The notes: a model not told the origin generated them from the sequence alone. 64,000 bases of DNA from Paraburkholderia bannensis NBRC 103871 (GCF_000685015.1 NZ_BAYA01000033.1:1-64000); one strand, 5' to 3'; positions 18,301 to 26,537 are shown, counted from the stretch's first letter. Translations and numbers: made by a program.

Positions 18301-20175
18301 GAATTCGGCGTCGTCGGCCAGTTCGAGGCCGAAATCGTGAACCCACGCGGGCTCGCAGCCTGGCACCTGAATCACGTAAGGCCGCTCTTCGTCCACGCGC
18401 ACGCCAAGATGCTCCAGCATCGGCAGGCTGCGCGAAAGCGCGATGGCGTCGCCCGCGCAATAGACCTTGAATCGAAACGCGCGCGGGCCGGCCTCGATAG
18501 GTCGGTAGAGATTCATGGCGATGCGCCGCGTGCCCTGCACGCGCTCGATCAGCTCGATGTCGCGCACCGCCGTGCGCGCCGGGTAATCGTCGCGATATCC
18601 GGCGGGGAACGAATCGGCGTAGCGGTGCAGCAGGCGCGTGCCCTGCTCTTCGCCGAATGCGTCGAGCAGCGCATCGGCGAGATCGTCCTGCCAGCGGCGC
18701 GTGACCTGCACGAGCCGCGCTTCCAGTTCGCGCGTATCGACTTCGGGCATCTCGCCCGACTTGATATGGACGACGAAATGAATACGTGCGAGTGTCGATT
18801 CGGAAAGCAGCGGTGTGAACTCGACCGATTCGCCGTTAAACGCTTCGCGCAGCAAATGGGCGATCTTGCGTCGCAAATCGGTGTTGTATTTGTCGCGCGC
18901 CACGTAGACGAGGCACGACACGAAGCGGCCAAACCGGTCGCGCCGCACAAATAGCCGCGTGCGCTGGTGCTCCTGCAGACGCAGCACGCCAAGCGCGATA
19001 TCGTAGAGTTCGTCTTCGCTGGCCTGGAACAGTTCGTCGCGCGGCCAGGTTTCCAGCACGGTGACGAGCGACTTGCCCAGGTGGCCCTTCGGCAGGAAGC
19101 CCGCGCGCCGCACGATGTTCGCGCATTTACGGCGCACGATCGGGATTTCGCTGATCGAGTCCATGTAGACCGTCGAGGTGTACAGCCCCACGAAGCGGCG
19201 CTCGCCGCACACCTTGCCGTCCGGCCCGACCAGCTTGATCCCCACGTAGTCCAGATACCCGGGCCGATGCACGGTGGCGCGGGAATTCGCCTTGGTCAGG
19301 AAGATCGGCCATGCCCCCGAGATGATCTCGGTCGCGGCGGGCGGCAGCGGCGTGACGTCGGGCACGCCGGGCGCACGCAGCGATTCGCGCAGGATGCCGA
19401 GTCCCGAGCCCTCCACGCCGCGCAGGCCAAAGCCGCCGTCGTGTTCGACCAGTGCGTAGTCGCGCTGGCCGAGGAAAGTGAAATGATCGGCCACCATCCA
19501 TTCGAGGAAGGCGCGCGATTCGATGTCTTCCGCGCTGCTCTCGCGCGCTATCATGGTCTTGATGGTCTCGCGCGCGACCTCCACGATCTTCGGCCAGTCC
19601 TCGACCGAGGCGCGCACGTCGCCAAGCACTTTAGCGATATCGTGGCGCAGCTCGTCGAGCTTTGCTGCGTCGCCACATCGATCGATTTCGAAGTGGATGA
19701 ACGAAGCGAGTTGCGACTGGCCGTCGTCGGCGCCCGCGCCGCCCACGTCGACGCGCGTGATCGCGCCGTCCGGGCCGCGCCAGATGCGAAACACCGGGTG
19801 CATGGCCGAATGCAGCGCGAGCCCGAGCTTGTTGACGGCCATCGACACCGAGTCGACGAGGAACGGCATGTCATCGTTTACGATCTCGACGACGGTGTGA
19901 TCGGAATGCCAGCCGTGCTGTTCGAGAATCGGGTTATAGACCCGCATGCGTTCCGTGCCGGGCACGAAGCGCTGCGCGGTCTGCCAGTGCGCCATCGCGG
20001 CGCCGTAGAGGTCGGCGATCGAGCGGCTGCGCAAGTCCTCGGCATCGACGAAATCGTAGTAATGACGCAGGAAAGGCTCGACGATCTGGAAGGTCGATTC
20101 GGGCAGTCGCGCACGCGCGAATTCCACGAGATCGGAGAGCAGATGGGCGACGAATTCCTCGTTCCTCGCTTGCAT
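15316..20175 (-). CDS. gdhB: NAD-specific glutamate dehydrogenase, large (about 180 kDa) type
   Basis: About 1619 residues, the normal size of the large bacterial NAD-GDH (L_180 class), which deaminates glutamate to 2-oxoglutarate and ammonium and is catabolic. An N-terminal regulatory half precedes the catalytic core. The core carries VPVGSKGGFVVKNPP with the catalytic lysine region (around residue 850), the GVGDMSGDVFGNGML nucleotide-binding segment and the NSAGVDCSDHEVNIKILL block. The ATG at 20175 has AGGAG 7 bases upstream; a further ATG at 20238 has no ribosome site. Monocistronic by appearance, divergent from the lacI gene. The symbol follows the Pseudomonas aeruginosa homologue. Confidence 0.95.
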   Translation of the reverse strand: MQARNEEFVAHLLSDLVEFARARLPESTFQIVEPFLRHYYDFVDAEDLRSRSIADLYGAAMAHWQTAQRFVPGTERMRVYNPILEQHGWHSDHTVVEIVNDDMPFLVDSVSMAVNKLGLALHSAMHPVFRIWRGPDGAITRVDVGGAGADDGQSQLASFIHFEIDRCGDAAKLDELRHDIAKVLGDVRASVEDWPKIVEVARETIKTMIARESSAEDIESRAFLEWMVADHFTFLGQRDYALVEHDGGFGLRGVEGSGLGILRESLRAPGVPDVTPLPPAATEIISGAWPIFLTKANSRATVHRPGYLDYVGIKLVGPDGKVCGERRFVGLYTSTVYMDSISEIPIVRRKCANIVRRAGFLPKGHLGKSLVTVLETWPRDELFQASEDELYDIALGVLRLQEHQRTRLFVRRDRFGRFVSCLVYVARDKYNTDLRRKIAHLLREAFNGESVEFTPLLSESTLARIHFVVHIKSGEMPEVDTRELEARLVQVTRRWQDDLADALLDAFGEEQGTRLLHRYADSFPAGYRDDYPARTAVRDIELIERVQGTRRIAMNLYRPIEAGPRAFRFKVYCAGDAIALSRSLPMLEHLGVRVDEERPYVIQVPGCEPAWVHDFGLELADDAEFDIERVKDLFEDAFEAVWTARIENDDFNRLVLRAYLGAREVTILRAYAKYLRQVGSTFSDAYIERALTGNPAIARQLVELFLIRFDPRAGDGTVVTAARTARMELALKAIEAALDQVPNLDEDRILRQFLGVINATQRSNYFRRDADGAPLPALSFKFDPSQVPGLPEPKPMFEIWVYSPRVEGVHLRGGRVARGGLRWSDRREDFRTEVLGLMKAQMVKNVVIVPVGSKGGFVVKNPPPMTDREAWMREGIACYQTFLRGLLDLTDNLEGNVVVPPPDVVRHDPDDPYLVVAADKGTATFSDYANAISQEYGFWLDDAFASGGSVGYDHKKMAITARGAWESVKRHFREMGVDTQASDFTVVGVGDMSGDVFGNGMLLSPHIRLLAAFDHRHIFLDPNPDTAVSFAERSRLFALDRSSWADYDPAAISAGGGVFARTVKTIPLSPAVQSVLGIDAAALTPSELIRAILQAPVDLLYNGGIGTYVKAAHETNAQVGDRANDAVRVNGADLRCKVVGEGGNLGVTQYGRIEFAQNGGRINTDAIDNSAGVDCSDHEVNIKILLGLVVADGEMTTKQRNTLLAEMTDEVGLLVLRDNYYQTQALSIAGRYSAELFDAETRLMRWLERAGRLNRVIEFLPTDDQVAERQAAKLGFTSPERAVLLAYSKMWLYDALLASDVPEDPLVAALLIDYFPVPLQERFIAPMQRHPLRREILATHLTNALVNRVGCAFVHRLMEETDARPGEIVRACIMARDVFGLDDVWRDIDALDNRVPDDVQASMFVDVARLLERAALWFLRHLQAGAVDGVGVNTLIARCRDAAQRLAPQLPTLLPAADLEALAARQAALVNAGVESALAVRVASGELSVALLDIADVAAACERPLEWVAAVYFALGTRLNYGWISERAAALPTPTHWDTMARAAALAEIGRLKRALTMSVLADAPETADPQALVDAWCGQHEAALERYAHLLTELRATSGVSLSVLLVIVRAMAMLERP

Positions 20176-20378
20176 GGCGGGCTCCTGGGCGGAAGGCCAT
20201 CGACTGCTATCGGCAGGGAGTTCATTATGCACCGCCACGGTGATCGAACGATGACTGCGTGCGCAGGGGTTTTCGCCAGACGGTATTAACCCGCATGCGG
20301 CATCCGTACAACGCCCCCTGGCCGCATGGCCAACGGCGATGAGAGGCCGCCAGGCCTTCTGCTAGAATCGATCGAACT

Positions 20379-20394
20379 GTAACGATAGCGTTAC
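20379..20394. promoter_or_regulatory. putative LacI-type operator upstream of lacI
   Basis: Near-perfect palindrome gtaacgatagcgttac (7 of 8 positions pair), 50-65 bp upstream of the lacI ATG. It contains the same TAACG/CGTTA half-sites as the operators around the porin, but in the opposite arrangement, so it may be an autoregulatory site of the same protein or a different site. Confidence 0.45.
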
Positions 20395-20443
20395 CAGATA
20401 TCGCCTTGGTCTCGCTGCACACTCCTTCATCCAGGTTCGTCGC

Positions 20444-21520
20444 ATGACCAAGCAAAATCCCACGCTTGCCGATGTTGCCGAGCGCGCCGGTGTATCGCAG
20501 ATGACGGCCTCGCGCGCGCTCAACGGGCGCACCGGTGTCTCGCGCGAAACCCGCGACGAGGTGCTGCGTATCGCCGCCGACATCGGTTATGTCGTCAATC
20601 GCACGGCGCAGAAGCTCTCGGGCGGTCGCAACGGCATCATCGGCATCATGACGCCCACGCTCGACACGCAGTTCTCCAACGAACTGATCCTGGGCGCAAG
20701 CCGCGCGGCGCGCGCAGCGGGCTGCGAAGTGCTCGTCTACACCGTCTCCGACGACAGCCATTCGCACGAAGAACTCATCAAGCTCGTGCGCCAGTTTTCC
20801 GACGGCCTGCTGGTGATCCTGCCGCGCGAGACGATGAACCTCGACGCGCTGGCCGCTGCACGCGTGCCCGTGGTGGTGATCGACCAGCGCGGCACGCTCA
20901 ACCGCTTTCCTTCCGTGTCCGTGGATAACTACGGCGGCGCATGCATGGCCGTCGAGCACCTGGTTTCGCTCGGTCACCAGCGCATTGCGTTTCTGGGCAG
21001 CGACGAGGCCATCGAAGGCGTGCGCGACCGGCAACGCGGCTATCACGACACGCTCGCGCGCCACGGCCTCGCGCGCGACCCGGCACTGGTCGCAAGCAGC
21101 GATCTCTCGCAGATGACGGTCTTTGAATTGGCGTCGAACCTGCTGAAGTCGCCGGAGCCGCCTACGGCGATTTTTGCGGCCAACGACCAGAGCGCATTCG
21201 GCGCAATCGCAGCGGTGCGCGAAGCGGGCCTGCGCGTACCCGACGATATTTCCGTGGTGGGGTTCGACGATATTCCGATGGCCGCGCAGTTTCATCCCGC
21301 GTTGACGACCGTGCGTCAGCCGTTCCAGCAGATGTCGAGTTCGGCTGTGAATGCGCTGCTTGCGCAGATCGAGGGCAGCGACGCGCTCGCCCAGCGCACG
21401 ACCTTCCCCGCCGAACTCGTCGTGCGCCAGAGCGCGGCGCAAGTGCAACAAGCGCAACAAGCCCCGCAAGCGTCCCAGGCTGCGCCGCGCAAGGCGACGC
21501 GTTCGCGCGCAAAGGCTTGA
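20444..21520 (+). CDS. LacI-family transcriptional regulator
   Basis: 358 residues: LacI helix-turn-helix at residues 6-30 (TLADVAERAGVSQMTASRALNG), hinge to about 60, and a periplasmic-binding-like sugar domain ending with the FDDIPMAAQFHPALTTVRQP signature (about 268-287). This C-terminal pattern is seen in GntR/IdnR/PurR-like LacI proteins. The last about 28 residues form a Gln/Ala-rich then Arg/Lys-rich tail not needed for the fold. Palindromes with TAACG/CGTTA half-sites lie before this gene, before the porin at 22480 and before the antitoxin, so the porin is the best candidate target. Convergent with vapC. Confidence 0.92.
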   Translation: MTKQNPTLADVAERAGVSQMTASRALNGRTGVSRETRDEVLRIAADIGYVVNRTAQKLSGGRNGIIGIMTPTLDTQFSNELILGASRAARAAGCEVLVYTVSDDSHSHEELIKLVRQFSDGLLVILPRETMNLDALAAARVPVVVIDQRGTLNRFPSVSVDNYGGACMAVEHLVSLGHQRIAFLGSDEAIEGVRDRQRGYHDTLARHGLARDPALVASSDLSQMTVFELASNLLKSPEPPTAIFAANDQSAFGAIAAVREAGLRVPDDISVVGFDDIPMAAQFHPALTTVRQPFQQMSSSAVNALLAQIEGSDALAQRTTFPAELVVRQSAAQVQQAQQAPQASQAAPRKATRSRAKA

Positions 21521-21552
21521 GCAGGATTCCGAAGCGAATCTGCGCGGCGCCC

Positions 21553-21942
21553 TTACCAGATCGTGTCGATATGCGTGAGTGCACGCACGCGCGCATCGGG
21601 GGTGACGAGCGGCACGCCCAGCGTGCGGGCGGTTGCGGCGACAATCCGCTGCGGCGGCGGCAATTGCGGCGACAGGGTCGTGGCGCGCACCGCGATTGCC
21701 GTATCCACGGGCACCATCCGCACGCCCTCCAGCGACGCAAGCGTGGCGAGCCAGCGCCGCGTGTCCATCGACAGTGCGAGCCGCCCGTTTTCCACGAACT
21801 GCGCGACTTCCAGCACGCTGATGGTGGAAATCAGGACTTCGGATTCTTCCAGTGCGTTGTCTATCGCGTTGCGTGCGGGCTCGCTCAACGCTTGATCGCC
21901 GCGCAGCCAGTAGACCAGCGCGCAGGTGTCCAGGGCGACCAT
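21553..21942 (-). CDS. vapC: PIN-domain toxin, VapC-like
   Basis: 129-residue PIN domain protein, the ribonuclease toxin of a type II toxin-antitoxin pair. Acidic residues expected to hold Mg are Asp5 (ALDTCAL), Glu45 (SVLEVAQ) and Asp116 (LVTPDARV). The third family Asp, normally in a DRIIAATA motif, is Gln98 here (PPQRIVAATA), so the metal site is incomplete. The gene starts 9 bp after the antitoxin stop, as in normal antitoxin-toxin operons. It may be a weakened or inactive toxin. Convergent with the lacI gene (32-bp gap). Confidence 0.88.
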   Translation of the reverse strand: MVALDTCALVYWLRGDQALSEPARNAIDNALEESEVLISTISVLEVAQFVENGRLALSMDTRRWLATLASLEGVRMVPVDTAIAVRATTLSPQLPPPQRIVAATARTLGVPLVTPDARVRALTHIDTIW

Positions 21943-21951
21943 GAGCGGACG

Positions 21952-22182
21952 CTATTCGTGGCTTGCCGGGATGAAACGCCCGTCCGCGCCTTCGATATCG
22001 CAATGCACGATGGAAGCGCGCAGCGAATCGAGCGGACTCTTGCGTTTGGCGCGATACGGCCGGATTTCGATGGTCGGTTGCCCGCGGTCGGTCACCACCA
22101 CGCTTTCGCCGAGCAGTTCGACCTGGCGGAACAGTTCGCAGGCCTTGGCCTTGAACATCGCTTTGGACACACGCTTTTCCAT
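21952..22182 (-). CDS. type II antitoxin, Phd/YefM family
   Basis: 76 residues. The N-terminal part (VSKAMFKAKACELFRQVE, then ESVVVTDRGQPTIEIRPY, residues about 5-43) is the Phd/YefM dimerisation and DNA-binding fold with the typical 'v-v-v-T-x-x-G-x-P-x-x-x-i' strand. The C-terminal tail would bind and block the PIN toxin. GGAG lies about 9 bases before the ATG. First gene of the pair, with the toxin 9 bp downstream. A perfect-armed palindrome 67-86 bp upstream could be its own operator or a LacI site shared with the porin. Confidence 0.88.
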   Translation of the reverse strand: MEKRVSKAMFKAKACELFRQVELLGESVVVTDRGQPTIEIRPYRAKRKSPLDSLRASIVHCDIEGADGRFIPASHE

Positions 22183-22248
22183 TGAAGGCTCTCCACCTTG
22201 CCGGCGCGCTTAATTATGGTTGCTTCGGCACGATCCGCCGCACGCCTT

Positions 22249-22268
22249 GAACGTTATCGCTAACGTTC
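22249..22268. promoter_or_regulatory. palindromic operator between antitoxin and porin
   Basis: Arms gaacgtta and taacgttc pair perfectly around TCGC, giving a central CG as in LacI-family operators. The right half cgctaacgtt is identical over 10 bases to the site at 23814-23823 upstream of the porin. It lies upstream of the antitoxin start and downstream of the porin stop. Confidence 0.6.
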
Positions 22269-22479
22269 TCAAGATAGCACGCCAGTACGGCACGCTTCAA
22301 GCACGCCCGGACAGGGGTATTCCCGATGCGCGCAGCGTGCGGGAAAAGCAGGAAAGACGAAGAAAAAAGGGACGCCGGCGCGTCAGGGCTGGAGGAGAAC
22401 GACCACGCCGGCGCGGCGCGGGCCAAGTCTGGCCGCGCCTGTCCATGGGGACTTTCAGCTTGCATCCGTGCTGCCCGAA

Positions 22480-23619
22480 TCAGAACAGATGCATCACGCC
22501 CGCAAATACGCCGAACTGGCCTTGTCCATAGTTGGGGTTGCCGTTCGCCGACGATCCCGTCGCCGGGTCGTAGTCGTTGTTGCCGTATGAGCCGTTGCCC
22601 AGGTTGATGTTCGACGTCGAACTGTTGTGCACGTAGCCCGCTTCCGTGTAGAGGAAGGTGCGCTTGGAGAGGTTGTACGTGCCGCCCAGCGTGTAGAGCG
22701 TGGCGTTGCCGTTGCCGTGGTTGGCGTTGGCGTGGAAGACCGCCGCCGTGATCGCGGCGGCGGCGTTGACCTGCCAGGCTGCGCCGACCCATTCGTGATC
22801 CACGGCGGTCGGTGCGGAGACGCCGTTGGGCTGCGAGGCGTCGGTCACGCCCACGCTTGCGTTGGTGGCGTTCGGCGCGCTCAGGTGCTGGTAGCCCGCG
22901 TAGAACTTGACCGGCCCGAACACGAGCGTGCCGCCCGCAAGGATCGAGCGCGAGTGCTGGTAGACGTCGTTGAAGGTGCCATCCGCGCCGCGCACTTCGT
23001 CGTAGATCACGCGAAAATCGCCCAGCCCATAGGAGTAGACAGCTTCGATGCCGTCCGTGCGGCCCTGGCCGGTGGGCGTGGCCGCTGCATTCCATTTGGT
23101 GTTGTTGGTCAGCGCATACTGGCCGCGCATCTGGAAGCCGTTCCAGGCCGGCGTCTGGTATTCGAAGCCGTTTGCGGCGCTCGCCCAGTTGCGCCCGCGC
23201 ACGAGCGTCGCGATGGCATAGCGCTGCATCAGTTGCGGATCCGCGCCCCAGCTGTCCTGCGAGATTTCGCCCGCCCCCAGGTTGCCCATCTTGAAGGTGC
23301 CGTAGCGGTCGTTGTCGAAGCCCACGATGGCGTGACGGCCGAACAGCGCGCCCGCCGACTGGCCGTTCTGCGTATTCAACTGCCCTTCCAGCTTGAAGAT
23401 GGCCTTGGTGCCGCCACCCAGGTCTTCCGCGCCTTCCAGCCCGAACCACGAGCAGCCCCAGTCGCCGCTTTCCGCGCTGACCTGGTGCTTGTTGCCCGGC
23501 AGGCCGGTTTCATACTGAATGCCGTTGTCGATACGGCCATACAGCGTGACCTGGCTTTGCGCGTGAGCGGCGGTCGATGCCGAGGCCAGCACCGCAAGGC
23601 CAATAAGCGTCCTTTTCAT
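22480..23619 (-). CDS. outer-membrane porin (Burkholderia/Bordetella type)
   Basis: 379 residues. Signal peptide with cleavage after the HAQ region (MKRTLIGLAVLASASTAAHA-Q, about residue 20), then SQVTLYGRIDNGIQY, the standard first strand of Gram-negative porins. Sixteen amphipathic strands, a constriction-loop region and a C-terminal ...GVMHLF ending in the aromatic residue that the Bam machinery recognises. It would form a trimeric diffusion channel. AGGA upstream of the ATG. A LacI-type operator at about 190 bp upstream, sharing a 10-base half-site with another at 22249, suggests sugar-dependent control by the neighbouring LacI protein. Confidence 0.93.
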   Translation of the reverse strand: MKRTLIGLAVLASASTAAHAQSQVTLYGRIDNGIQYETGLPGNKHQVSAESGDWGCSWFGLEGAEDLGGGTKAIFKLEGQLNTQNGQSAGALFGRHAIVGFDNDRYGTFKMGNLGAGEISQDSWGADPQLMQRYAIATLVRGRNWASAANGFEYQTPAWNGFQMRGQYALTNNTKWNAAATPTGQGRTDGIEAVYSYGLGDFRVIYDEVRGADGTFNDVYQHSRSILAGGTLVFGPVKFYAGYQHLSAPNATNASVGVTDASQPNGVSAPTAVDHEWVGAAWQVNAAAAITAAVFHANANHGNGNATLYTLGGTYNLSKRTFLYTEAGYVHNSSTSNINLGNGSYGNNDYDPATGSSANGNPNYGQGQFGVFAGVMHLF

Positions 23620-24073
23620 CAGGGTTCCTATGTTTTTTCGTCTGTCTCCAAACCACGTCCCGGCTGCGTGGGGCTTGCCGGCGCAGCAACCTGAAATGCC
23701 TGGGGCACTTCGGGAGCCGATTATAGGAACGTGCCTGCGCGCTTTGGCGGGTTCGCGCGCCAGGGAAAATGCGCCCCGTCTCTAACGTTGTTTCCACTCG
23801 CCATTTACGCTAGCGCTAACGTTATGACTATCTGAAATGGTCAAAACTGCGTGTGAGCCAGGTGCTTGTGTAAGGTGTGGGGCAACCCAGGCGCCAGTGA
23901 TCGCGTTCCGTCCCTGTCCTGCGGGCTGACCGGCCAGGCGGTCGATCAATCGCGCCGCAAGGCGGAACCAGGCGGTGTAGCGTGTACGCGACGCGCGCGG
24001 AAGCTGGCAAAAGTCGGGAAACCCCGTCTGGGAGGACTCGCTCCTTAGGCACGTAATCTGCGGGAGGCATGCT
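23620..24073. other. 454-bp intergenic region upstream of porin and membrane protein
   Basis: No gene is supported here. It holds the porin leader and, at 23782-23823, the LacI-type half-sites and operator; the right part leads to the ribosome site (gggagg, 24062-24067) of the membrane protein at 24074. Being divergent, it presumably carries both promoters; no clear -10/-35 pair stands out. Confidence 0.6.
23782..23823. promoter_or_regulatory. LacI-type operator and half-site upstream of porin
   Basis: The palindrome acgctagc-gctaacgt (23807-23822; 14 of 16 positions pair, central CG) lies about 190 bp upstream of the porin start. A further half-site ctaacgtt is at 23782-23789, 34 bp away. 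The half-site cgctaacgtt matches the operator at 22249-22268. Confidence 0.6.
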
Positions 24074-24526
24074 ATGACTTTCAACACGCCAATCGAAAAC
24101 CTCGGGCGAAAAGGAAACTCCGGGATGGAAAAAGACCTGGATTTGCCGCGCCGCGGCCGCACCGCCATCTGGCTGGGCCTGGCCGGTGTGCCGCTCATCT
24201 GGCTGCTGCACCTGGCGTTGTGCGTGACGCTTGTCTCCAACGCCTGCAATGACTTCGAGCGTAACGGCGCGCTGACCTGGCCCCAGGTCGAGCGGATCGT
24301 CGATGGCGCATCGCTGGTCGCCATGGTGGCCTGCGCCGTGATGGCCGTGGCGGCGGCGCGCGCGTGGCGCATCATCGCCACCCAGGTACAAGGCAAGCGC
24401 GATCCTGCCCGCTTTATCGCGTGGTGCGGCGCGACGGCGGCGGTCGCTTTTACCGTGGGCCTGGCCTTTTCCTCCTGCCTGCTGATCGTCGTGCCGATCG
24501 ACCGGCTTTGCGCGACTTTCCACTGA
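24074..24526 (+). CDS. small inner-membrane protein of unknown function
   Basis: 150 residues, not recognised. After a charged start (about 30 residues with Lys/Arg) there are three hydrophobic segments: about 33-55 (ending with two Cys-containing stretches), 79-97 and 117-141. The topology suggests a small integral membrane protein. The ATG at 24074 has gggagg 6 bases upstream, a strong site; an internal ATG at 24125 could also serve. It is divergent from the porin and 183 bp before the outer-membrane barrel gene. Nothing in the sequence gives a reaction. Confidence 0.7.
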   Translation: MTFNTPIENLGRKGNSGMEKDLDLPRRGRTAIWLGLAGVPLIWLLHLALCVTLVSNACNDFERNGALTWPQVERIVDGASLVAMVACAVMAVAAARAWRIIATQVQGKRDPARFIAWCGATAAVAFTVGLAFSSCLLIVVPIDRLCATFH

Positions 24527-24709
24527 CTTTTCAAAAGATGCTGCGTTTCGGCCCCTTGCGCGTAAGGGGTCGAACCATGTTTACACGAAGATTTCGATTT
24601 GCCATGCGAAGTGACTGCATCTCGCCCAATTGACTTGCGCGTCCCACCCGTAAAGTCACAGGTGTCAGGGAGCCCATAGCGAGCGCGCCCTGGTTTCAGG
24701 GAGAGAGCA

Positions 24710-25372
24710 GTGAATTCAATTAGTCATCCGATCTATCTGGCAATCGGCGCATTGCTGGCGAGCGCAGCCATCGGCCATGCCGAGGCGCAGGAAATCTATG
24801 TCACGGGCGGCACGCTGGGCGCGGGCCTGGGCGGCGCGCTCAATCTGAGCCCGCATTTTGGCATTCATGCCGATGCAGAAGGCTTCGGCCTGAGCCACAC
24901 CGTCACCGTCGACGACAACCGTTATGACGGTCGCCTCACGCTTGCGCAAGGCGGCACGTATCTAGACCTGTTCCCGTTCGCATCGAACCAGTTCCGGCTC
25001 ACGGCCGGCGCGCTGTTCAATGGCGATTCGTTGAGCGCAAAGCTTCAGCCCAACGCGCAGGGCAACTACAACATCGGCGGCCAGACCGTGCCGGCGCTCG
25101 GGCCTGCACCGTCCGCAAAAGTGACGCTGCCGCATGTGATGCCGTATATCGGCATTGGTTATGGCCACAAGAAGCCCGCGCTGGGACTGGGCGTGTCGTT
25201 CGACCTGGGCGTGGCGTATGGGCGTCCGCGCGTGGCGTACGACGTGCCGTCGGTGTACGACCCGTTCGTGACCGACCAGAACGTCATCGACGAAGAACAG
25301 AAGTTCAGCGACAAGGTGACCCGCTACCACTGGTATCCGGTGGCGCAGGTCGCCCTCACCTATCGCTTCTAG
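24710..25372 (+). CDS. outer-membrane beta-barrel protein
   Basis: 220 residues with a signal peptide (hydrophobic to about residue 22, cleavage after GHAEA or AEAQ) and alternating amphipathic strands ending in ...VALTYRF, with the terminal aromatic residue expected for a barrel. Gly-rich first strands (GGTLGAGLGGALNL) and strand pairs suggest an eight-stranded barrel of the OmpW/CarO-like size. The start is GTG at 24710, with AGGGAG 7-12 bases upstream. It ends 10 bp from the stop of the galactanase gene, tail to tail, so it is not part of that operon. Function unknown; a small solute channel is possible. Confidence 0.75.
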   Translation: MNSISHPIYLAIGALLASAAIGHAEAQEIYVTGGTLGAGLGGALNLSPHFGIHADAEGFGLSHTVTVDDNRYDGRLTLAQGGTYLDLFPFASNQFRLTAGALFNGDSLSAKLQPNAQGNYNIGGQTVPALGPAPSAKVTLPHVMPYIGIGYGHKKPALGLGVSFDLGVAYGRPRVAYDVPSVYDPFVTDQNVIDEEQKFSDKVTRYHWYPVAQVALTYRF

Positions 25373-25382
25373 GCCGCGACGT

Positions 25383-26537
25383 TCAACGCTTGCCGAACAC
25401 GTCGATCGACGACAGCGCGCGGCCCTGGAAGTCGAACACGGTGTTGTTGTCCCACTGGTCGCCCGCGCCCACCTTCCAGCCGACGTTGGGCGTGGGAATC
25501 CATTCGGGTTCCCACCAGAACACGCCCTTGCCGCGCCCGTTCGGGATGCCCCTCACCACGTTCTTGAGCGCGGCGAAGAACTGCGCCTGGCCTTCCGGCG
25601 TGGGCGGGAAGTTGAGCGTGCCGGTGTTGGTCATCGAGTTGGGTTCGGAGTCGCCGTCGCTCGTTGTCCACGGGTAGGCGGTTTCCACGACGATGATGTC
25701 CTTGCCGTAGCGCGTGGCCAGGTCGTTGGCGTTGTTCTGCAGGTCGTCGAGCGAGCCCTGCCACTGCGGGTAATACGAAAGCCCGATCAGGTCGAAGTTC
25801 ACGCCACGCTGCACGGCGCTATCGAACCACCAGCGGCTCTTGGCGTTGTCGCCGCCGCTGTCGATATGCAGCATGTGCTGGATGTGCGGATCGACGGACT
25901 TCACCGCGTCGTGCGCCGTCTTGAGCAGCGTCGCGAGGTTGTCCCACTGATCGTATTTGCCCAGCGGCCAGAGCATGCCGCCGGTGATCTCGTTGCCCGT
26001 CTGCACCCATTCGGGCCGCACGCCCTCTTCGCGCAGCATGCGCAGCACGCGTGAGGTGTAGTCGGACAGCAGTTCGCAGGTCTGCGTGAGATCCTTGCCT
26101 GCCCATGCATGCGGCGGATACTGCTTGCCCGGGTCGGCCCACCAGTCGCTGTAGTGGAAGTCGATCAGCACGCGCAGGCCGAGTTCGGCTGCGCGCCGCG
26201 CGAGCACGCGCACATGCTTTGCGTTATTGAAACCGGCCGCCGTGCTTTGGTTGGCCGGAAAATAATCAGGATTGCCAGGGTCGTTCCAGACCTTGATACG
26301 GATGGCATCCAGGCCATGCCGCTTGAAGATGCGCAGGCAGTCATCGGCCTTGCCGTGATCGTAGAACTTTGCGCCGTTGGCTTCGAGCTCCAATAGCGTC
26401 GATAGATCCGCGCCCAACGTCAGGCGTTCGCCGCTGCTGCGCGCATCGCCCGTCAACGCCGATGCCGCGAACGTCGGAGCCGCGCCCGATGCGAGCGCGG
26501 TGCAGGCGAGCCAGGACAGCATCTCTCTTCTTTTCAT
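25383..26537 (-). CDS. ganB: arabinogalactan endo-beta-1,4-galactanase (GH53)
   Basis: 384 residues. GH53 enzymes cut beta-1,4-galactan chains inside the polymer with retention. The acid/base Glu183 (QTGNEITGG) and nucleophile Glu285 (IVVETAYPW) are present, as are RIKVWNDPG and LIDFHYSDWWADPGKQ, all family landmarks. The signal sequence MKRREMLSWL... with a twin-arginine-like start and cleavage near AAPTFAAS shows export, to the periplasm or beyond. The ATG at 26537 has GGAGGAG upstream. Last gene of the galactan operon, 79 bp after the GH42 gene. The enzyme supplies galacto-oligosaccharides for the ABC importer. Confidence 0.94.
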   Translation of the reverse strand: MKRREMLSWLACTALASGAAPTFAASALTGDARSSGERLTLGADLSTLLELEANGAKFYDHGKADDCLRIFKRHGLDAIRIKVWNDPGNPDYFPANQSTAAGFNNAKHVRVLARRAAELGLRVLIDFHYSDWWADPGKQYPPHAWAGKDLTQTCELLSDYTSRVLRMLREEGVRPEWVQTGNEITGGMLWPLGKYDQWDNLATLLKTAHDAVKSVDPHIQHMLHIDSGGDNAKSRWWFDSAVQRGVNFDLIGLSYYPQWQGSLDDLQNNANDLATRYGKDIIVVETAYPWTTSDGDSEPNSMTNTGTLNFPPTPEGQAQFFAALKNVVRGIPNGRGKGVFWWEPEWIPTPNVGWKVGAGDQWDNNTVFDFQGRALSSIDVFGKR

